Part shown: piece by piece, positions 59,873 to 64,000 of the stretch | How the letters are laid out: each line of letters opens with the position of its first letter | Position numbering within the stretch: position 1 is the stretch's first letter | NCBI GenBank assembly: GCA_945878725.1 | Contig: CAMCTY010000010.1 | Location: 1 to 64,000 of the forward strand | DNA length: 64,000 nt | Reading direction: 5' to 3' | Origin: Bifidobacterium breve | GTDB taxonomy: Bacteria > Actinomycetota > Acidimicrobiia > Acidimicrobiales > Acidimicrobilacustridaceae | The notes under the pieces: generated by a model | Told to the model about the DNA's origin: nothing | What the model saw: the letters and a program-made list of their open reading frames with translations, nothing else | Databases searched by the model: none | Translations under genes and position numbers: made by a program

Positions 59873-60106
59873 CTAACAGCCGCACATCCCGCCGCCGCAA
59901 CCGTGACCGCCACCCGTGGGCATCTGTGCAGGAGCGCTAGCGCTGGTCGATGACGACGCGCTGCCCGTGGAAGCGAACACCGAGAGAAGTCGACGCGAGC
60001 CGACGTGCCCTTGCGGACAATCAATCGGATCGGATGCTTCCGCCATCGGCCGACGAGCTTCGAACGTGGTTTCGCACTCGGGACAGCGGAACTCGTAGAG
60101 CGGCAT
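59873..60106 (-). CDS. FmdB-family zinc-ribbon protein
   Basis: 77 residues from ATG 60106; TAGGAT (60113-60118 on the minus strand) ends 6 nt upstream. MPLYEFRCPECETTFEARRPM and IDCPQGHVGSRRLLSVFA match the FmdB/CxxC regulatory zinc-ribbon family. The second metal pair appears as C..GH instead of CxxC. A serine/alanine linker leads to a Cys/His/Gly-rich tail (GGGHGCGGGMCGC) that could bind another metal. Confidence 0.87.
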   Translation of the reverse strand: MPLYEFRCPECETTFEARRPMAEASDPIDCPQGHVGSRRLLSVFASTGSASSSTSASAPAQMPTGGGHGCGGGMCGC

Positions 60107-60123
60107 GACCAAATCCTAACGGG

Positions 60124-60915
60124 CTAGTGAGGAACCATGCCGCCGTCGGCGAGGATCACCTGTCCGGTCATGAAGCTTCCGGCATCGCTCGCCAGCAACA
60201 GCGCTGGGCCGACCATCTCATCGGGATGAGCAGCACGCTTCATCGGCGAAGCCGCCGCCATCGAGGCCTGAGCCTCGGGAGTGTTGGCCCGCACCATGTC
60301 GGTGTCGACGGTGCCAGGAGCGAGTGCATTCACTCGAATCTTCTTCGAGGCCAGGCCCGATCCCATCGAGCGAGTGAACGACATGAGCGCCGCCTTTGCT
60401 GCGCCGTACATCGCGACATTCGGTGATCCGAGAAATGCACCGGCACTAATGACGTTGACTACCGACGCGTGCTCGCTCTTCTCGAGGTACGGCAATGCGG
60501 CTTGGATCAGAAAAATCGGTCCACGCAGATTTACCTCGAACTGCTTGTCCCACGCTTCGGGGGTGAACTCACCTATCGGCATCGTTAGCCCCGTGGCCGC
60601 GTTGTTCACGACGATGTCGACTCCGCCGAACCGAGCCACGGTGGCAGCGACGAGCGCGTTCAGCGCCTCGATCTCTCCCATGTGCGTCGCCACACCCAGC
60701 GCACGGTTCCCGCGGTCGACGGCGGAAACCGCCAGAGCATTCAGATGCGTTTCCGTTTCGGCGCAGGCATCGGCCTTGCGACTGGCCACGACGACGTTCG
60801 CGCCAGCAGAGATGAATCCCTCGGCGATCGCTCGACCGATACCCCGGGTGCCTCCGGTGACAATGGCGGTGCGACCGGAGAGGTCGAAGAGGGCGGAAAG
60901 TTTCTGCGGGTCCAT
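60124..60915 (-). CDS. Short-chain dehydrogenase/reductase
   Basis: 263 residues from ATG 60915; TAGGTT (60924-60929 on the minus strand) lies 8 nt upstream, favouring it over the longer frame to 60948. TGGTRGIG, NNAATG and the catalytic YGAAK are intact, with MTGQVILADGGMVPH at the end. It is a classical SDR of the beta-ketoacyl reductase/hydroxysteroid type. It is divergent from an enoyl-CoA hydratase gene and 18 bp from the convergent-orientation end of the FmdB gene operon. Confidence 0.91.
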   Translation of the reverse strand: MDPQKLSALFDLSGRTAIVTGGTRGIGRAIAEGFISAGANVVVASRKADACAETETHLNALAVSAVDRGNRALGVATHMGEIEALNALVAATVARFGGVDIVVNNAATGLTMPIGEFTPEAWDKQFEVNLRGPIFLIQAALPYLEKSEHASVVNVISAGAFLGSPNVAMYGAAKAALMSFTRSMGSGLASKKIRVNALAPGTVDTDMVRANTPEAQASMAAASPMKRAAHPDEMVGPALLLASDAGSFMTGQVILADGGMVPH

Positions 60916-60977
60916 AGGCGGCCAACCTACCGTGCGTTCCATGAGCAAGGTTGACCCGTTCTGGTAGAACTGTCGCC

Positions 60978-61817
60978 ATGACTGACGCCGCCGACATCAT
61001 CGGGACCGACCTTCTCTGGAACATCGACGAGAACGGCGTGGCCTGGCTCACACTCAACCGCCCCGATGCCGCCAACGCCATCACCCCGGACCAGCGCAAC
61101 TGCACCATTGAGTTGATGCAGGCTGCCAGCAGCGATCTGAACGTCCGTGTCGTCGTCATCACCGCCGCCGGTGAGCGTCACTTCTGCACCGGCGCTGATC
61201 TGCGGGTCAGCACCATTCCCGTGAACCCTGGCCCCGACGACGCACCCGCCAAGGTGCTCGGCGATGTCGGCCGAAACATCAAGCGGGGCGCGCAGCGTCT
61301 CATCTCGTCGATCATGGATTGCGAGAAGCCTGTGATCTGTGCCGTCAACGGCACCGCCGCCGGCATCGGGGCACACATCGCCTTCGCCTCCGACCTCGTG
61401 ATCGCCGCCGACAACGCGAAGTTCATCGAAGTGTTCGTCCGCCGCGGCATCACTCCCGACGGTGGCGGCGCCTACATGCTTCCCCGCATCGTTGGACTGC
61501 AGAAGGCTAAGGAACTCATCTTCTTCGGTGACGATGTTCGTGCCGATGAAGCGCTTCGCCTCGGACTCGTGAACAAGGTCGTTCCGGGCGCCGAACTTCA
61601 CGCCGCCGCCGCCGAGTGGGCTGGCCGCCTTGCTGAGTCGCCGACCAAGGCGCTCATGCTTTCGAAGTGGCTCCTCAATCGCAGTCTCGACTCAGAGCGC
61701 CATGGCGCCTTTGAGGACGAAGCCTGGGCCCAGGAAATGGCCTCCTACACGCAGGACTTCCAAGAAGGCGTTGCTGCCTTCAAGGAACGACGCGAGGTGC
61801 AATACCGCGGTTGGTGA
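60978..61817 (+). CDS. Enoyl-CoA hydratase/isomerase family protein
   Basis: 279 residues from ATG 60978; TAGAAC (60965-60970) lies 7 nt upstream. Crotonase features are NRPDAANAITP, GERHFCTGADL, CAVNGTAAGIGAHIAFASDLVIAA and RRGITPDGGGAYMLPR. The C-terminal region FEDEAWAQEMASYTQDFQEGVAAFKERR is typical of EchA proteins. The presence of Asp rather than two Glu suggests an isomerase or specialised hydratase. It is convergent with the TetR gene 51 bp later. Confidence 0.9.
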   Translation: MTDAADIIGTDLLWNIDENGVAWLTLNRPDAANAITPDQRNCTIELMQAASSDLNVRVVVITAAGERHFCTGADLRVSTIPVNPGPDDAPAKVLGDVGRNIKRGAQRLISSIMDCEKPVICAVNGTAAGIGAHIAFASDLVIAADNAKFIEVFVRRGITPDGGGAYMLPRIVGLQKAKELIFFGDDVRADEALRLGLVNKVVPGAELHAAAAEWAGRLAESPTKALMLSKWLLNRSLDSERHGAFEDEAWAQEMASYTQDFQEGVAAFKERREVQYRGW

Positions 61818-61868
61818 TCCTCAGCCAGTGAACACAGAGCCGTATGCGACGCACGCGTCCGCTCTCGA

Positions 61869-62543
61869 TCACGGTCCTGACAGTGGTTCTCCGGTCAGTG
61901 AGGAAAGCAGAAGTCGTGCCATCGTCTCGATCATGGCGTCACGAGTCGTACCGCGCTTTTCGAACATTTCCCGATAGTTCGGCAGACGGTCGAGGGCTGC
62001 GAGCATCGCACCGGCCGTCGCCTCAGCGTCGAGTGCCGCTATCAGTCGCCCGACGCTCTGCGCCGATCGGACCTTCGCGACCATCGAGGTCATGAACGGA
62101 GCGTTGTACCCGCGACGGATCTCACGGAATCGTTCATCTTGTTCATCGGCACGTAGCAACATGATGCGAAGCACCGCGGCGTGTTCGTCCCAGAATGTCG
62201 TGTAATCAGCCACGAAACGTCGGGCTCGATCCGGGCCGTCAATGCCGGTCCAGTCATCGTCGAGTTGCGCGCTGATCGGGGCGACCTCGACGACGAGATC
62301 AGTGGCGAGCGCAAGGATCGCATCCTCGACGTCAGCGAAGTATTGGTAGAAGGTGGCCGGCGAGGTGCCGACTTCTCGGGCAACATCAGTCACCTTGAGA
62401 TCCAACGCACCTTGCTCTTTGAGAAGCGCGGCGGTTGTATCGAGGATGCGGCGACGCGTCTGAATGGCGCGACGACCGATGACGCGACCATCGGTCGCGG
62501 TCACGTCATCGATTGCGTCATCGCCCGCCGCGTCCTCGATCAC
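61869..62543 (-). CDS. TetR-family transcriptional regulator
   Basis: 224 residues from GTG 62543 (TTG 62549 is the other choice). HTH region ILDTTAALLKEQGALDLKVTD and VGTSPATFYQYFADVEDAILAL, then a helical ligand domain with TTFWDEHAAVLRIMLLRADEQ. An N-terminal acidic stretch of ~25 residues precedes the HTH. It directly follows the SDR gene stop, so the two are co-transcribed. Likely a fatty-acid/CoA-responsive regulator of the neighbouring genes (inference). Confidence 0.87.
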   Translation of the reverse strand: MIEDAAGDDAIDDVTATDGRVIGRRAIQTRRRILDTTAALLKEQGALDLKVTDVAREVGTSPATFYQYFADVEDAILALATDLVVEVAPISAQLDDDWTGIDGPDRARRFVADYTTFWDEHAAVLRIMLLRADEQDERFREIRRGYNAPFMTSMVAKVRSAQSVGRLIAALDAEATAGAMLAALDRLPNYREMFEKRGTTRDAMIETMARLLLSSLTGEPLSGP

Positions 62544-62549
62544 GAGCAA

Positions 62550-63452
62550 CTACTGGACTCCGTACACCGTGGCCGGCTTGGGGGCGGCTCCGATGAGATC
62601 GGCGACAACTGCACCGATTTCGGCCGGCTCCCACTTGGCGCCCTTGTCGAACGGCACACCGTGCTGCCATCCGTCCGCCACGCTGATCTCGCCACCGGCG
62701 CATTCGAACACGCGGCCGGAGACATCACACGCTCCGCTGCCCAGCCAAACAACCAGCGGGCTGATATTCGCTGGGTCCATGGCATCGAAACCCGATTCGG
62801 GCTTGGCCATCATCTCGGGGAAGGCATCTTCGGTCATGCGACTGCGGGCCGACGGTGCGATTGAGTTGGCCATGACGCCGATCCGTCCGAGTTCGGCCGC
62901 GATGTTGATCGTCATCGTGGCGATGCCGGCCTTTGCGGCGGCGTAGTTGGTCTGGGCGAGGCTGCCCATGAGTCCGGCGCCCGACGATGTCGTGATGATC
63001 CGCGCTTCACGCTGATTGCCGGCCTTCGCCTCCGCACGCCAGTACTCGACAGCGTGCTTCACGGGACAAAAGGTGCCGCGGAGATGCACGCGCATGACGG
63101 CGTCCCAATCGTCGACGGTCATGTTGACGAACATGCGATCGCGCACGATGCCGGCGTTTGTCACGACTGTGTCGAGACCACCGAAGGTGTCGATGGCGGC
63201 GCGCACGAGATTGCCGGCACCGTCCCAGTCGCTGATGTCGTCACCATTCGTGATTGCTTCGCCGCCCGCAGCGACAATGGCGTTGACGACTTCCTGCGCC
63301 GGGCTGACATCTTCGCCTTCACCGGTGAGCGAGGCACCAACGTCGTTCACGACGACCTTGGCACCCTCGGCCGCAAACGCGAGAGCGTGCTCGCGACCCA
63401 GACCGCGACCGGCTCCGGTGATGATGACTACTCGTCCGTCACAAATTCCCAT
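62550..63452 (-). CDS. Short-chain dehydrogenase, MFE-2/HSD17B4-like
   Basis: 300 residues with GGAG 8 nt before the ATG. VIITGAGRGLGREHALAFAAEGAKVVVNDVG, TNAGIVRDRMFVNM and the catalytic YAAAK are present, with Ser in TTSSGAG. The long C-terminal extension and the VVNDVG pattern are typical of the peroxisomal multifunctional enzyme 3-hydroxyacyl-CoA dehydrogenase type. It likely oxidises 3-hydroxyacyl-CoA. It forms an operon with the acyl-CoA synthetase upstream and TetR downstream. Confidence 0.9.
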   Translation of the reverse strand: MGICDGRVVIITGAGRGLGREHALAFAAEGAKVVVNDVGASLTGEGEDVSPAQEVVNAIVAAGGEAITNGDDISDWDGAGNLVRAAIDTFGGLDTVVTNAGIVRDRMFVNMTVDDWDAVMRVHLRGTFCPVKHAVEYWRAEAKAGNQREARIITTSSGAGLMGSLAQTNYAAAKAGIATMTINIAAELGRIGVMANSIAPSARSRMTEDAFPEMMAKPESGFDAMDPANISPLVVWLGSGACDVSGRVFECAGGEISVADGWQHGVPFDKGAKWEPAEIGAVVADLIGAAPKPATVYGVQ

Positions 63453-63507
63453 TACAGCTTCTCCTTGGGTGATTCAGTTGATGATTGATTCGGAATGCGG
63501 CGCAGCA

Positions 63508-64000
63508 TCAGCGTTCCCATGCCTTCTCGGCTTCGGCGGCGGCGGGCGCCAGCGCCCGCTTATCGATCTTGGACATCGCCGTGAGTGGCAGTTCGTCGAC
63601 GATGACGAGCGCATCGGGTGCTTTGTAAGTGGCGAGAGTCTGGTTGCACCACTCGCGCAGAGTGTCGAGACTCGGTGGCACAGATGAGTCCGCAGGAACC
63701 ACGAACGCCACGCCGATTTCGCCGAGAACCGGAGCCTCGGCTCCGAGGACGGCAACGCGATCGACACCCGGGTGCAGGCCAATGCAGTTTTCGACCTCGA
63801 TGGGATACACGTTGTAACCACCGCGTATGTACATCTCGGTGCTGCGGCCGGCGAGGTGCAGATCGCCACGCTCATCAAGAAAGCCAAGGTCGCCTGTGAG
63901 CAACCAACCGGCATCGTCGATCGATGCCGCCGTCAGTTCCGGTTCCTGCCAGTAACCGCGCATGAGGGCACGACTCCGCAAACAAACCGTTCCGACTTCG
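63508..64000 (-). CDS. AMP-forming acyl-CoA synthetase, C-terminal part (5' end outside window)
   Basis: The frame is open to the right edge. The visible ~163 residues contain the hinge region GWLLTGDLGFLDERGDLHLAGR, GGYNVYPIEVENCI, and the C-terminal lysine in LPLTAMSKIDKRAL, all typical of the AMP-binding superfamily. EVGTVCLRSRALMRGYW upstream continues the family pattern. The substrate is unknown; a fatty or aromatic acid is likely given the SDR and enoyl-CoA hydratase genes. Fifty-five bp separate it from the SDR gene. Confidence 0.9.
   Translation of the reverse strand, partial: EVGTVCLRSRALMRGYWQEPELTAASIDDAGWLLTGDLGFLDERGDLHLAGRSTEMYIRGGYNVYPIEVENCIGLHPGVDRVAVLGAEAPVLGEIGVAFVVPADSSVPPSLDTLREWCNQTLATYKAPDALVIVDELPLTAMSKIDKRALAPAAAEAEKAWER

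Overview
The window looks like chromosome of a high-GC, Gram-positive-lineage actinobacterium, most likely an Acidimicrobiia member (Ilumatobacter/Microthrix-like). The reasons are GC-rich codon use throughout, a 6C-type small RNA and a SAM-IV-type riboswitch (both characteristic of Actinobacteria), a monoderm-type Tad/Flp pilus locus without a secretin, and many acyl-CoA, SDR and enoyl-CoA hydratase genes. No rRNA, phage, insertion sequence or CRISPR array was seen. Placement below phylum is inference.

Layout. 1-5243: the end of a DinG-type helicase, then a tightly overlapping minus-strand housekeeping operon phoH-ybeY-corC-era, a duplicated-domain unknown protein and a BldC/excisionase-like regulator. 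5373-12133: a nine-gene tad pilus operon with almost every stop and start overlapping. 12182-15936: an MFS transporter, then divergent murF and ddl, which use and make D-Ala-D-Ala. 15945-22859: a TetR regulator facing a four-gene lipid operon (acyl-CoA reductase fused to a HAD domain, zinc alcohol dehydrogenase, LarA-like DUF2088 protein, PlsC acyltransferase), with a perfect 14-bp palindrome in the shared promoter. 22878-36938: envelope proteins, aconitase, a BKACE enzyme, a 6C RNA, LysR, an acyl-CoA carboxyltransferase, citrate synthase, quinone oxidoreductase, a molybdopterin oxidoreductase and a second MFS protein. 36974-44756: unknown and lipid-related genes, tRNA-Val, tRNA-Cys, tRNA-Gly and a decayed SDR pseudogene. 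44798-48216: fpg-metB-metX behind a SAM riboswitch. 48217-55966: orphan N6-adenine methylase, DEAD-box helicase, a broken ABC substrate-binding protein, glutathione peroxidase, lgt and acyl-CoA dehydrogenase. 56023-64000: fatty-acid/short-chain dehydrogenase genes, a degenerate metallo-beta-lactamase-fold protein, NUDIX, FmdB, TetR and the end of an acyl-CoA synthetase.

Genome-level signals. About twenty genes have a TANNNT -10 box ending 6-8 nt before the start codon and no Shine-Dalgarno sequence. This is the arrangement expected for leaderless mRNAs, and it helped me choose many starts. Several proteins keep a fold but have lost catalytic residues (alpha/beta hydrolase, metallo-beta-lactamase fold, SDR), and two genes carry a single in-frame stop. 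The most interesting candidate for an undescribed pathway is the TetR-controlled reductase/HAD - ADH - LarA-like - PlsC operon.
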